Shown here piece after piece: positions 36,596-46,171 of a DNA stretch of 64,000 nucleotides. This stretch comes from Firmicutes bacterium HGW-Firmicutes-2 (lineage in GTDB: Bacteria > Bacillota > Clostridia > Lachnospirales > Vallitaleaceae), in NCBI GenBank assembly GCA_002841495.1, contig PGZV01000004.1:62001-126000 (forward strand), written 5' to 3'. Each line of letters begins with the position of its first letter. The first letter of the stretch is position 1. The translations under genes and the position numbers were made by a program. The notes below the pieces were generated by a model. That model was given only the letters and a program-made list of their open reading frames with translations, had not been told where the DNA came from and did not search any database.

Positions 36596-37956
36596 ATGAA
36601 ACCAAAGGTTTATATAAAAAAAGAACAGGTCTAAAAATCAATCCGGCAAAAACATGTCAACCAATAGGCGCAATGTATGCTGCTCTAGGTATACACAAAT
36701 GCTTGCCCCATAGTCATGGATCACAAGGCTGTTGTTCTTATCATCGTATGCATTTAACGAGGCACTATAGAGATCCAATTGTCGCATCAACCAGTTCATT
36801 TACAGAAGGTGCTTGTGTATTCGGAGGTAAATCCAACCTAAAGAAAGGTCTTGAAAATGTTTTTCATATATATAATCCGGATGTGGTCGCAGTCAATACC
36901 ACCTGCTTATCGGAAACAATCGGTGACGACGTAGGTGAGATTATCAAATCCACGGATGTTCCCGAAGGAAAAACAGTGATCTTTGCCAACACACCAAGTT
37001 ATGCAGGGTCTCATGTGACAGGCTTTTCCAATATGTGTAAAGCCATGGTTACTCATGTGTCTGAGAAAAAAGAAGGCAAAAAAGCAAAAGGTATTAACAT
37101 CTTACCGGGTTATGTAGAACCCAGTGACATGATGGAGATTAAAAGAATGGCCACATTGTTAAACGTTCCTTTTACAATGTTCCCAGATACCAGTAATGTT
37201 GTCGCAACACCGAACACAGGTAACTATAACATGTATCCGGAGGGCGGGACCACCATTAAAGAAATCAGAAGAGCAGGCAATGCCATTGCTACCGTAGCCC
37301 TTGGTAGCTTCTCATCTGAAGCGGCAGCTTATGAGCTTGAGAAGAAGTGTGATGTCGTCCCATATATTATGAAAGAACCAATCGGCATCAAAGCAACAGA
37401 TGCTTTCATTATGAAACTACTGGAATTAAACGGTGGGAATATGGACGCTTCATTAGAGTTTGAGCGGGGCCAATTGGTGGACGTTATGGTAGATGTTCAC
37501 AATCATTATCATGGTAAAAAAGTTGCTCTATTCGGAGATCCGGATATCTTGATCGCCATGACGGAATTTGTTATAGACCTTGGCATGATACCTACCCTTG
37601 TCCTAACAGGCACACCAGGCAAGGTATTTGTAGCAGAGATTCAAGCCATGTTTGACCAAGCGGGACTTACAGAGAGTCAGGTGATGATCGAAGAAGATTT
37701 ATTTACCTTCCATCAATTAATAAAAGCCTCACCCGTAGATCTAATTATTGGGAATACCTATGGTAAATACATAGCACGTGCAGAACAAGTACCGCTTGTG
37801 CGTATGGGATGGCCCATTCTTGACCGAGTCGGCCACAGTTACTTCCCGGTTGTTGGTTATAAAGGCGCACTAAGAATCATAGAAAAAATAACAACAGCCT
37901 TATTGGATCACTACGATCAGACATGCGAAGAAGAAGATTTTGAACTGGTTATGTAA
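36589..37956 (+). CDS. nifK: Nitrogenase molybdenum-iron protein beta chain
   Basis: A 455-residue beta subunit, without the N-terminal extension of proteobacterial NifK, as in clostridial enzymes. P-cluster ligands lie in KTCQPIGAMYAALGI, HGSQGCCSYHRMHL and NTTCLSETIGDD. Its ATG lies 7 bases inside the end of nifD. A strong hairpin follows before nifE. Confidence 0.96.
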   Translation: MLDETKGLYKKRTGLKINPAKTCQPIGAMYAALGIHKCLPHSHGSQGCCSYHRMHLTRHYRDPIVASTSSFTEGACVFGGKSNLKKGLENVFHIYNPDVVAVNTTCLSETIGDDVGEIIKSTDVPEGKTVIFANTPSYAGSHVTGFSNMCKAMVTHVSEKKEGKKAKGINILPGYVEPSDMMEIKRMATLLNVPFTMFPDTSNVVATPNTGNYNMYPEGGTTIKEIRRAGNAIATVALGSFSSEAAAYELEKKCDVVPYIMKEPIGIKATDAFIMKLLELNGGNMDASLEFERGQLVDVMVDVHNHYHGKKVALFGDPDILIAMTEFVIDLGMIPTLVLTGTPGKVFVAEIQAMFDQAGLTESQVMIEEDLFTFHQLIKASPVDLIIGNTYGKYIARAEQVPLVRMGWPILDRVGHSYFPVVGYKGALRIIEKITTALLDHYDQTCEEEDFELVM

Positions 37957-37967
37957 GCACTAAAAAC

Positions 37968-38001
37968 ATTGGGTGATTTCAAACATATGAAATCACCCAA
38001 T
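37968..38001 (+). promoter_or_regulatory. Intercistronic hairpin between nifK and nifE
   Basis: ATTGGGTGATTTCA (37968-37981) pairs perfectly over 14 bases with 37988-38001, loop AACATA, no T-run. It probably sets the ratio of structural (HDK) to assembly (ENB) messages rather than terminating fully. Confidence 0.6.
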
Positions 38002-38032
38002 AAATTAAACCATGAAGATAAGGAGGCGCGAT

Positions 38033-39493
38033 ATGAATCAGAAATCAACAATCATAGCAGATCATAGAGAAAAGCAAGTGCTGGTCAACGACAAACAGAA
38101 AAATCAGGCCATCGCTTGTGACACCCATTCGGTTTCAGGGGTTGTCAGCCAGAGGGCTTGTGTTTATTGTGGCGCTAGGGTGGTTTTGAACCCGATTACA
38201 GACGCCGCCCATATCGTTCATGGACCAATAGGATGTGCTTCATATACATGGGATATTAGAGGCAGCTTAAGCTCAGATAGTGAGTTGTTTCGCACCAGTT
38301 TTTCCACAGATTTAAGAGAACATGACATTATTTTTGGCGGTGAGAAAAAGCTTATTGCAGCCATTGATGAGATTGTGATTCGAGAAAAGCCGAAAGCAGT
38401 TTTTATTTACTCCACTTGTGTGGTAGGCGTCATTGGAGATGATGTCAAAGCCATAGCAAAAAAAGCGGAGATTAAACATGGTATTCGGGTCATCCCCGTT
38501 CATTCATCCGGATTTTCAGGAAGCAAAAAAGACGGTTATAAAGCGGCTTGTCATGCCATATTAGACTTAATGGGGCCTGAAAAGGTAGAAGTTAAAACAC
38601 CCCATAGTCTGAATTTCTTAGGTGATTTCAACTTGGCAGCGGAGGCATGGATTATAAGAGATTACCTTGAAACCATAGGACTAGAACTTAAAACAGTCAT
38701 AACAGGAGATGCAACCATAGACTCACTCAGAGCGGCAAAATCAGCGTCTATAAATGTGGTTCAATGTGCCGGTTCCATGACCTATCTGGCCAAACAAATG
38801 AAAATGAATTACGACATTCCCTTTGAGAATATAAGATTTTTTGGCATTAAGGACACCATTAGATCTCTTAGAAAAATCGTGTTTTCTATAGGAACAGAGG
38901 AACATGTGAAACGATTTGAAACATTGGTGGCTCAAAAAGAGGCCTATTATCAACCGATGGTAGAAGCCTATAAAAGAAAATTAATCGGCAAAAAAGTCGC
39001 ACTGTATGTTGGTGGTGGTTTTAAAGCCATATCACTTATAGAACAATTTGCGGATTTAGGCATCCAGACGGTATTAGTTGGCACACAAACAGGTTCAAAA
39101 GAAGAATATGAGCAATTTAGAAAACTTACAGGGGAAGGGACAGTAATCTTAGATGATACCAACCCGACTGAACTGGAACATTTTATTAAAGAGACAGGCG
39201 CCCATATATTGGTAGGTGGCGTTAAGGAAAGACCATTGGCTTATAAGCTTGGTGTTTCCTTCATCGATCACAACCATGAGAGAAAGCATCCCTTATGCGG
39301 TTTTGAAGGGGCACTTAATTTTGCAATGGAAGTGGATGCCACCGTTAATTCACCTGTTTGGGATATTGTGAAAACATTCAAGCCTAATAATGAAACTAAA
39401 TCTGAATCTAAAACAAAATCTAAAACTAAGCAAGCTAAAAAAGAGAAGCCATTTGATGTTATAGATCTCACTATAGAAGGAGGCATCCTATGA
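38033..39493 (+). CDS. nifE: Nitrogenase iron-molybdenum cofactor scaffold NifE
   Basis: A 486-residue scaffold subunit homologous to NifD. Conserved cysteines lie in SQRACVYCGARVVLNPITDA, HGPIGCASYTWD and YSTCVVGVIGDD; the region matching the NifD cofactor Cys reads VVQCAGSMTYLA, without the CHRS motif, as usual in NifE. A Ser/Lys-rich tail (ESKTKSKTKQAKKEK, near 456-470) is an extra. The ATG at 38033 follows AAGGAGG. It overlaps nifN by 4 bases. Confidence 0.93.
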   Translation: MNQKSTIIADHREKQVLVNDKQKNQAIACDTHSVSGVVSQRACVYCGARVVLNPITDAAHIVHGPIGCASYTWDIRGSLSSDSELFRTSFSTDLREHDIIFGGEKKLIAAIDEIVIREKPKAVFIYSTCVVGVIGDDVKAIAKKAEIKHGIRVIPVHSSGFSGSKKDGYKAACHAILDLMGPEKVEVKTPHSLNFLGDFNLAAEAWIIRDYLETIGLELKTVITGDATIDSLRAAKSASINVVQCAGSMTYLAKQMKMNYDIPFENIRFFGIKDTIRSLRKIVFSIGTEEHVKRFETLVAQKEAYYQPMVEAYKRKLIGKKVALYVGGGFKAISLIEQFADLGIQTVLVGTQTGSKEEYEQFRKLTGEGTVILDDTNPTELEHFIKETGAHILVGGVKERPLAYKLGVSFIDHNHERKHPLCGFEGALNFAMEVDATVNSPVWDIVKTFKPNNETKSESKTKSKTKQAKKEKPFDVIDLTIEGGIL

Positions 39494-41040
39494 TAAAAGT
39501 GATAAAGCCAGACACAGACAATGCGACAAAAAAGGCTGTAAAAGCATTAATGACAGAAATTCATAGAGATGATTCCAAGGATAGAAACAAGGATAGAAAC
39601 AAGGATAGAAACAAGGATAGAAACTATGTAAATATGCAAGTGAACCCATGTAAGATGTGTATGCCTATGGGCGGTGCCTTGGCGCTAAAAGGTGTTAAGA
39701 ATGCCATGACCATTATTCACGGATCTCAAGGATGTTCCACTTACATAAGAAGGCATATGGCTGCCCATTATAATGAACCTATTGATATAGCATCGTCCTC
39801 TCTTTCAGAGGAAGGGACGGTCTATGGCGGTTCTAAGAATCTGAAGATTGGTATTCGCAATCTTGTGAATATGTATCAACCGGAAGTGGTTGGTGTATTA
39901 ACCACTTGCTTGGCAGAGACCATAGGCGATGACATTGAGCGTATCGTAAGAGAAGTCAGAGATACGGGAGAATTTGAAGGGATTGATATAATACCAATCC
40001 CGACACCGGGATATGGTGGCTCCCAAACCGAAGGTTATTTTGACACCATAAAAGCATTAATGGCCTATTTTGTTAAGAAACCGATACAAGTCCAAAAAGA
40101 GACTGAAGAAACTAAAACTCCATTTATAAACATCGTCCTATCTGATGCCACATGTGAAGATGTTAGAGAGATCAAACGTATGGTTGAGCTATTTGGCGTA
40201 AAAGCATTATTCATACCGGATATTTCGGATGCACTGGATGCACCTTTTACCAATCATTATAACAAGTTATCAGAGGAAGGCATATCAAGAGAAGAACTAG
40301 CAAAAGTAATCTATGCAAAAGCAACCATAGAGCTTGGTGATCTCGTTGCACCCAATCATTCCCCGGCTTTGTTCTTGGAAGAAGAATACGGTGTAAAAGC
40401 CTATCGTCTGCCACTACCCATAGGTATTAACAACACAGATTGTTTGGTAAAGGCACTGGCGGAAGTATTGGATAAAGATATACCAAAAGCCCTTGAAGTG
40501 GAACGTGGTCGATTGATGGATGGTATGATTGATGCCCATAAGCATAGTGCAACAGGTGACATAGCTGTATTTGGAGATATGAACTTAGTGATGGGCATAG
40601 CCGGTCTTGTTCTTGAAAACGGTATGCAGCTAAAACTTGCAGCAACAGGCTCCATGAGCAAACGTTTCAAAGAACAGTTAGAATCTAAACTGGATCAGTA
40701 TCAACAAAAAGCTGAGATACTTCAAGATACGGATTATGAGACCATTCGAGAAGTCATTCAACTAAAAGGTGTCAATCTCATGATGGGCCCTTCAGATGGG
40801 AAATTCATATGGGAAAAAGATCATGTTGACTTTATTCGAGTGGGATTTCCGGTACATGATCATGTAGGCGCACAGCGAAAAAATATAATGGGGTATAAGG
40901 GTTCCTTAATATTCTTAGATGAGATTACCAACCATTTGCTAGATCAAAAACATAAAGGCTATCGTGAACGTATGTATCAGACGTACTATCCCAAAAAAGA
41001 AAGCCATAAACCCATACAAACTGATGAAGCGGCAAGATGA
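39490..41040 (+). CDS. nifN: Nitrogenase iron-molybdenum cofactor scaffold NifN
   Basis: A 516-residue NifK-like scaffold partner of NifE. It has NPCKMCMPMGGALALKGV, HGSQGCSTYIRRHMAAHY and LTTCLAETIGDD. Residues 30-45 are four tandem KDRN units encoded by four perfect 12-base repeats, inserted before the conserved core. The ATG overlaps the nifE stop (ATGA). The stop is followed within 2 bases by the AGGAGG site of nifB, so assembly genes are tightly coupled. Confidence 0.92.
   Translation: MIKVIKPDTDNATKKAVKALMTEIHRDDSKDRNKDRNKDRNKDRNYVNMQVNPCKMCMPMGGALALKGVKNAMTIIHGSQGCSTYIRRHMAAHYNEPIDIASSSLSEEGTVYGGSKNLKIGIRNLVNMYQPEVVGVLTTCLAETIGDDIERIVREVRDTGEFEGIDIIPIPTPGYGGSQTEGYFDTIKALMAYFVKKPIQVQKETEETKTPFINIVLSDATCEDVREIKRMVELFGVKALFIPDISDALDAPFTNHYNKLSEEGISREELAKVIYAKATIELGDLVAPNHSPALFLEEEYGVKAYRLPLPIGINNTDCLVKALAEVLDKDIPKALEVERGRLMDGMIDAHKHSATGDIAVFGDMNLVMGIAGLVLENGMQLKLAATGSMSKRFKEQLESKLDQYQQKAEILQDTDYETIREVIQLKGVNLMMGPSDGKFIWEKDHVDFIRVGFPVHDHVGAQRKNIMGYKGSLIFLDEITNHLLDQKHKGYRERMYQTYYPKKESHKPIQTDEAAR
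39577..39624 (+). repeat. Four perfect 12-base tandem repeats in nifN
   Basis: The unit AAGGATAGAAAC occurs four times without a change and encodes KDRN repeated. Being in-frame, gain or loss of units would alter length without breaking the gene. Confidence 0.95.
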
Positions 41041-41053
41041 AGGAGGTAGAATT

Positions 41054-41929
41054 ATGAAGAATCTCTTAGGTACTATTCGATTAAAAGACCATAACTCAGA
41101 TATGACAGTAGATAAGAACGAGAAGCATCCGTGTTTTAATGCAAAAGCCCATGATTATGCGCGCATGCATTTACCTGTAGCGCCCAAATGCAACATTCAA
41201 TGTAATTATTGTCATCGTAAGTATGATTGTAACAATGAAAGTCGCCCCGGTGTTACCTCGGATCTATTAACACCCAAAGAAGCACTACACAAATATATAG
41301 AGATCAAAAAGAAGATGCCCAATCTATCTGTGGTGGGTATCGCCGGGCCTGGCGATGCACTGGCCAACTGGGAGCATACAAAAGAAACGCTACGTTATAT
41401 AAGAGCCTATGATCAAGATGTTGTCTTTTGTTTATCTACCAATGGTTTAAAACTGAGGAAGTATGCAGACCAGCTTATCGAACTGGGCGTGTCACATATT
41501 ACCGTAACCATCAATACCATCTATGAAGATGTTGCAGCCAAGATCTACAAATACATACGCTACGATGGTAAGAAATATTTTGGTGTTGAAGGGGCGAGAC
41601 TTCTTCTGGAAGAACAATGGGCAGGTATTGAATATCTGAAAAATAAGGATGTTTTGACAAAAGTTAATATTGTCTATCTCAAAGGCATCAACGATGACCA
41701 CATAGATAAGATCGTAGAAAAAGCAGAGGCTATGGGCGCCAGTGTTACCAACATTATGGGGCATATACCTGTCGCCGATACGCCTTTTGAAGTCCTTGAA
41801 CAAGCAACAAAAAAAGAAATCACTCAAGTAAGGCTAGATAATATGGGCACATTACCACAGATGCTACACTGTAACCAATGTAGGGCAGACGCAGTCGGTA
41901 AACTTGGCGGGTGTCGCAGCGTCAGTTAA
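41054..41929 (+). CDS. nifB: FeMo-cofactor biosynthesis radical SAM protein NifB
   Basis: A 291-residue radical SAM enzyme that makes NifB-co, the 8Fe-9S-carbide precursor. The SAM cluster motif is CNIQCNYC near residues 49-56 after HLPVAPK, and additional cluster cysteines include HPCFNAKAHDYARMHLP and LHCNQCRADAVG. It lacks the NifX-like C-terminal domain. ATG at 41054 after AGGAGG; an ATG at 40964 lies within nifN and has no site. Confidence 0.94.
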   Translation: MKNLLGTIRLKDHNSDMTVDKNEKHPCFNAKAHDYARMHLPVAPKCNIQCNYCHRKYDCNNESRPGVTSDLLTPKEALHKYIEIKKKMPNLSVVGIAGPGDALANWEHTKETLRYIRAYDQDVVFCLSTNGLKLRKYADQLIELGVSHITVTINTIYEDVAAKIYKYIRYDGKKYFGVEGARLLLEEQWAGIEYLKNKDVLTKVNIVYLKGINDDHIDKIVEKAEAMGASVTNIMGHIPVADTPFEVLEQATKKEITQVRLDNMGTLPQMLHCNQCRADAVGKLGGCRSVS

Positions 41930-42004
41930 GTAGAACATAGAAGCGATGAACGAGGCATCCATTTATACAATAAAGACTATAATGACAATCTAAGGAGAAT
42001 AGTG

Positions 42005-42313
42005 ATGAATCTACCAAAACACCATATATTTGTATGTTCAAGTGCCAGACTAACAGGCGAGATCAAAGGATTTTGTGCTCAGAATGAGGGGCTTGAAATA
42101 TTAGAAAATTTTGTTGAAGAAGTTCAAGAAAGAGAGCTGGATGGGGATATGATGGTCACCAATACAGGATGTCTAGGGATGTGCTCCATGGGTCCGATTG
42201 TGATTGTCTATCCGGAAGGGACTTGGTATGGCAAAGTGACAGCCGATGATGTTGAAGAGATTATGGACGCCCTTGAATCCGGTGAAGTAGTAAAAAGGCT
42301 GTTGATTGAATAG
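42005..42313 (+). CDS. Thioredoxin-like [2Fe-2S] ferredoxin
   Basis: A 102-residue thioredoxin-fold [2Fe-2S] ferredoxin with the paired Cys sets FVCSSARLTGEIKGFC near 8-24 and NTGCLGMCSMGP near 55-66. Such proteins lie in many clostridial nif operons and may deliver electrons to or help assemble nitrogenase. ATG at 42005 after AAGGAG is preferred to GTG at 42002. Confidence 0.88.
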   Translation: MNLPKHHIFVCSSARLTGEIKGFCAQNEGLEILENFVEEVQERELDGDMMVTNTGCLGMCSMGPIVIVYPEGTWYGKVTADDVEEIMDALESGEVVKRLLIE

Positions 42314-42371
42314 GAGATTTTTCTCTTTAACCATAGGATGATCATGAACATTAAGATAAGGATGTGATTGG

Positions 42372-43439
42372 ATGATAAGAGATTTAGAAAAAGTAGCAGG
42401 TAAATTGGTTCATGAAGAAGCCCATAGATTAATAATTATTGACACAACCTTAAGAGATGGGGAACAATCAGCAGGTGTTGCCTTTAGCCACAAAGAAAAA
42501 ATGACCATCGCAAGAAAATTAGATGGTCTTGGTGTGGATATTATTGAAGCGGGCATTCCCGTCATGGGTAAGTCAGAACAGAAAGTCATTTACGAGATGT
42601 TATCGGCCAATCTACATGCAGATATTCTGACATGGAATCGAATGTGTATCAAAGACATAGAAGCAACACTGGTAACAGGTGCGACACATGCACATATTTC
42701 TGTTCCTGTATCAGATATACAGATTAGGCACAAACTCAGAACAACCCGAACAGAACTTATAACCACTTATAAAAAAGTACTGGACTATGCAAGGTCACAT
42801 AACCTAGAAGTCTCTATCGGTGCAGAAGATGCCTCTAGGGCAGATGAATCTTTTCTAATAGATATCTATGCCATAGCCATATCCTATGGTGTTAAGCGCA
42901 TACGGTATGCAGATACCCTAAGTGTGCTGGATCCATTTTCAGCTTATGAGAGAATACAAGAGCTTACCCAGGGACTGGCACAACATTTTAATATAACACC
43001 TAGCCTATTATCCCAGACTTTAGGGATTGATTTTCATGGTCACAATGATTTTGGGTTGGGTACAGCCAATGCTCTAGGTGCATTCAAAGCAGGTGCTAGA
43101 ATCATAAGCTGTAGCGTAAACGGCCTTGGAGAGAGAGCCGGGAATACGCCACTTGAGGAGATTGTTATGGCGCTGAGTCACATGGAAGGTTCTGTCACTT
43201 CTATAGATATGAAAAAGATTATGGAAGTGTCAAAGCTTGTTGAATTATATTCCGGTAGAACCCTTCAAGCAAGTAAACCTATTGTAGGGGACATGGTTTT
43301 TTCCCATGAGGCCGGTATACACGTGGACGGGCTTATAAAGGACCGACGTAACTATACTTATCTTGATCCGGCCATTTTGGGTAGAGAACATCATATGGTC
43401 ATGGGTAAGCACTTTGGTAAATATAAACGAATAAATTAA
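42372..43439 (+). CDS. nifV: Homocitrate synthase
   Basis: A 355-residue enzyme condensing acetyl-CoA with 2-oxoglutarate to give homocitrate, the organic ligand of FeMo-cofactor. IIDTTLRDGEQSAGVAFSHK near 23-42, IEAGIPVMG, DFHGHNDFGLGTANAL and GLGERAGNTPLEE are diagnostic. It stops soon after the MGKHFGK segment, about 20 residues earlier than most relatives (from memory of the family), and its stop codon overlaps the convergent flavodoxin gene by 4 bases. Last gene of the nif cluster. Confidence 0.92.
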   Translation: MIRDLEKVAGKLVHEEAHRLIIIDTTLRDGEQSAGVAFSHKEKMTIARKLDGLGVDIIEAGIPVMGKSEQKVIYEMLSANLHADILTWNRMCIKDIEATLVTGATHAHISVPVSDIQIRHKLRTTRTELITTYKKVLDYARSHNLEVSIGAEDASRADESFLIDIYAIAISYGVKRIRYADTLSVLDPFSAYERIQELTQGLAQHFNITPSLLSQTLGIDFHGHNDFGLGTANALGAFKAGARIISCSVNGLGERAGNTPLEEIVMALSHMEGSVTSIDMKKIMEVSKLVELYSGRTLQASKPIVGDMVFSHEAGIHVDGLIKDRRNYTYLDPAILGREHHMVMGKHFGKYKRIN

Positions 43440-43861
43440 GAGAGAACAGGTTCCTTAACTAATTTTTGTGCAAAAGTAACGGCCCCTTCAATTTCATCTT
43501 TGTTGGGATGGCCCATAGCTTTGAATAAAAAGCCACCTTGGCATAGATATTCTTCAGGTTCAACGTTGATGCCGGTGTCCACTAATGTCTGACGAAGAGA
43601 GCCTTGTGCACTATTTCTTGTGGATGAGGTGATAAGGGCAACTTTTTTTATAAGTGTTGGTGATAGATTTTTTACATAATTTAGAAGTTCAGGCTTAGCT
43701 TCGCCACTGTAGATGCCACTGACGATGAGTAGCAAGTCACAGTTAGGTATGATAGGGTCATCCTTCAAATCGTGGGCTTTGGTATCTAAATCTTTTGCGA
43801 TTGCATGGGCAATCTTTTTGCTGTGTCCGGTCATGGTTGCATAAAGTACTTGTGTTTTCAT
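43436..43861 (-). CDS. Flavodoxin-like protein
   Basis: A 141-residue flavodoxin-fold protein with LYATMTGHSKKIAHAIA as the FMN phosphate loop (residues 6-22) and LIVSGIYSGE. It is the second gene of an operon with a MarR regulator (4-base overlap), convergent with nifV. It could be an alternative electron carrier for nitrogenase or belong to an unrelated stress response; the operon points to the latter. Confidence 0.8.
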   Translation of the reverse strand: MKTQVLYATMTGHSKKIAHAIAKDLDTKAHDLKDDPIIPNCDLLLIVSGIYSGEAKPELLNYVKNLSPTLIKKVALITSSTRNSAQGSLRQTLVDTGINVEPEEYLCQGGFLFKAMGHPNKDEIEGAVTFAQKLVKEPVLS

Positions 43862-44313
43862 TTTTCTTCCTCCTTCATAGTAGCAAGCGTCGTATAGATC
43901 TTTTGCTGTGCTAGGTTAAGTGTTGCTATTTCTTCTTTTGTTAGGGTGCCAAACATGGTGTTTACAAAATTCTGGGTATAAGAACGGTTTTCCTCTTCCC
44001 ATTCCTGACACTTAGGTGTAGCAGCAATTCGTAAGGCACGGCGGTCTTTGAGATCCTTCTTAATACGTACAAAGCCTTTTTTTTCTAGCTTTAGAACCAA
44101 CTGCTTAATATTTTGGTGCGAGCTGTCACACATTGCAGCAAGTTCTTTTAAGGTTGGTGGATCATCAAACATACCAAGCATCATGAGAACAAACCATTGT
44201 TTAGCCGTTAAGTCGGTAGCATTTTGATCCATTACATTCTGGAGCCGATTAGACAGTAGAAAAATATTGCCGAAAACCAGATAGCGTGGATCCATATTTT
44301 CTAAATCGTACAT
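43858..44313 (-). CDS. MarR-family transcriptional regulator
   Basis: A 151-residue winged-helix regulator with LKELAAMCDSSHQNIKQLV as the DNA-reading region (near 55-73) and DLKDRRALRIAATPKCQEW as the wing. It precedes the flavodoxin gene and probably represses both through the palindromes at its promoter. AAGGAGA precedes the ATG. Confidence 0.88.
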   Translation of the reverse strand: MYDLENMDPRYLVFGNIFLLSNRLQNVMDQNATDLTAKQWFVLMMLGMFDDPPTLKELAAMCDSSHQNIKQLVLKLEKKGFVRIKKDLKDRRALRIAATPKCQEWEEENRSYTQNFVNTMFGTLTKEEIATLNLAQQKIYTTLATMKEEEK

Positions 44314-44328
44314 GGAAGTCTCCTTTGA

Positions 44329-44381
44329 GTAATATATTACCTAACAAAAGGTATTATATTACCTTTATTTAATTTTGTCAA
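44329..44381 (-). promoter_or_regulatory. Consensus promoter and operators of the marR-flavodoxin operon
   Basis: On the minus strand TTGACA (plus 44376-44381) and TATAAT (plus 44353-44358), both exact consensus, are 17 bases apart. The -10 lies in the near-palindrome GGTAATATAATACC (44351-44364 region), and a second palindrome GTAATATATTAC covers 44329-44340. A full-strength promoter covered by two similar sites fits autorepression by the MarR protein. Confidence 0.75.
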
Positions 44382-44423
44382 CTCGTATTTAATATAATGT
44401 ATCAAGATATCATCTAAAAGGGT

Positions 44424-46169
44424 CTATTTTAGATTGCTGATCTTATGAGCACTAAGATTCATGAGTGCTTGTATCTTCTCTACACTTTGATTATAGCTTT
44501 TTACATCAGTCTCCAATAATTGATCAGCCCAGGTGATATCATACTGCAACTTGGTGATTTCTCCTGAAGGCGAAGTTATTGTCACATAAAAGTATTCTAA
44601 GTTTTCAATTAAGGCAAAGAGCAACACAGCTATTTGCTGTATCTCAGCCTCATCATAGCTCATGTTTTGGGCGTCATCTAATAACCATTCTAAGCCTCGT
44701 TCATCACCATTGGTATAGAGTTGCATACTGTTGTGACTTAGACTTGAGGGGATAGGCATCAAGTTAAGAAGTTTACTTACGCCGGAATTATCGCCTACAT
44801 AGGGTATACGAGCATGCCACAATTCGTTTGCAGAGACAACTTTAATAGAGTGTGAGGCATTGTCTAAGTGCTTGTCAAAAAAGGATTTGACAGCTGATGG
44901 ATTACTGATTTTGTAAGAGAAACTGGGCTTTATGTCATTATCAACCCATATTTCAGTATAGTCAGAATTGAAGTTGAAGTAAATGTTCATGGGGCTTTCA
45001 TCGTAAAAGCCATTAAAAACCATTTGAATTCGGTTGGAAGTGTCACGACCACCACTACGACTTTTAGAAACCTCTGTTTTGTGCACTTGTAGTGTTTCAA
45101 TGAATTCTACAAAATCAGGTACAGTTGATGCACCAAATGTTGACTTCTGACCACTAGCAATCATCGACCAAGCGGTCACTCTACTTAGGTGCTCTTCACT
45201 CAAATATATGGAATCCCCATCAAGCAAATCAATGTGATTAATGGGGTTAGCTATTAAACCAAACCCTATTATGAAGATAACCAGTGTTGTGATTAATAGG
45301 CCCCAGAAGGTTGGTGATTTGTACTTCAGGATATTTTTGACACGGTCTTTAGTATCACCTTCACTAAAAGCTAGTGGTATGCCACCCATAATATATCTTT
45401 CTGATGAGAGAGAGAGTAGAGAAGATGAATAAGCCTTCTTAGCATTATGACCGAGTTGTTTTATAACAGCCTCGTCGCAGGACATCTCCATATCTTTGAT
45501 ACTACTAAAAAAGGCAATCCATACTAGAGGATTGAACCAATGGACACATAGTACAAAAAAGGACAACATCTTAATCATAGGGTCAAAACGTCTTATATGC
45601 GTCTGCTCATGAAGTATAATCAAGTGCTGTTCATTACTGGACAAAGCTAAAGGCAAATAGATTCGAGGATGGATTAGGCCCATGACAAAAGGTATTCTTA
45701 GATCATCGACCAGGTAAATATTATCTTCATGATGAATAGCATTTTTAAGATGTCTTTTTAGTCGAGCATAAGTAAAGATACTATACATCAGCATAATAAA
45801 GATACCGATAAGCCAAAATATACTGCCTAAGGATATCCAGACCTGTAGTGGATTCACACTGGCATAAGAGGCAGCCGCTGGTAGTGATGCATTAACAACG
45901 CTGTCGAGGGTTGTGATACCGGTATCTACAATAGGTACAGAAAAATAGGCGATTTCTTGAGAAATCGGAGTTGCTTTCGTTGGTAGAAGACTGAAAAAAC
46001 TTTCAAATGAAAAGGGAGAAATTAATCGAAATAGCACAACACTCCATAAGGCATAAGAATAGACTTTAGGTGTCTGTTTTAATAATAGTCGTAAGAAAAG
46101 CACAATAATGATCACATTACCGGCATTAAAACTCATATTCAATACTTGTAAAAAGAGTGCATCAAACAT
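44424..46169 (-). CDS. BlaR1/MecR1-like M56 metallopeptidase sensor
   Basis: A 581-residue membrane protein. Four membrane helices lie in the first ~320 residues with the zinc motif LHEQTHIRRFDP (HExxH) in a cytoplasmic loop and a further helix near 285-305. The C-terminal extracytoplasmic part (about 310-581) has no penicillin-binding SxxK/SxN/KTG set that I can see, so the signal is probably not a beta-lactam. It is cotranscribed with the BlaI repressor (2-base gap), which it likely causes to be cleaved. Confidence 0.85.
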   Translation of the reverse strand: MFDALFLQVLNMSFNAGNVIIIVLFLRLLLKQTPKVYSYALWSVVLFRLISPFSFESFFSLLPTKATPISQEIAYFSVPIVDTGITTLDSVVNASLPAAASYASVNPLQVWISLGSIFWLIGIFIMLMYSIFTYARLKRHLKNAIHHEDNIYLVDDLRIPFVMGLIHPRIYLPLALSSNEQHLIILHEQTHIRRFDPMIKMLSFFVLCVHWFNPLVWIAFFSSIKDMEMSCDEAVIKQLGHNAKKAYSSSLLSLSSERYIMGGIPLAFSEGDTKDRVKNILKYKSPTFWGLLITTLVIFIIGFGLIANPINHIDLLDGDSIYLSEEHLSRVTAWSMIASGQKSTFGASTVPDFVEFIETLQVHKTEVSKSRSGGRDTSNRIQMVFNGFYDESPMNIYFNFNSDYTEIWVDNDIKPSFSYKISNPSAVKSFFDKHLDNASHSIKVVSANELWHARIPYVGDNSGVSKLLNLMPIPSSLSHNSMQLYTNGDERGLEWLLDDAQNMSYDEAEIQQIAVLLFALIENLEYFYVTITSPSGEITKLQYDITWADQLLETDVKSYNQSVEKIQALMNLSAHKISNLK

Positions 46170-46171
46170 GG

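Noticed and set aside
34988-37956. Alternative vanadium or iron-only nitrogenase
   Set aside because: No delta-subunit gene (vnfG/anfG) lies between the alpha and beta genes, and nifE, nifN, nifB and nifV are present.
39577-39624. Regular repeats as a CRISPR array
   Set aside because: Units are 12 bases with no spacers and lie in frame inside nifN.
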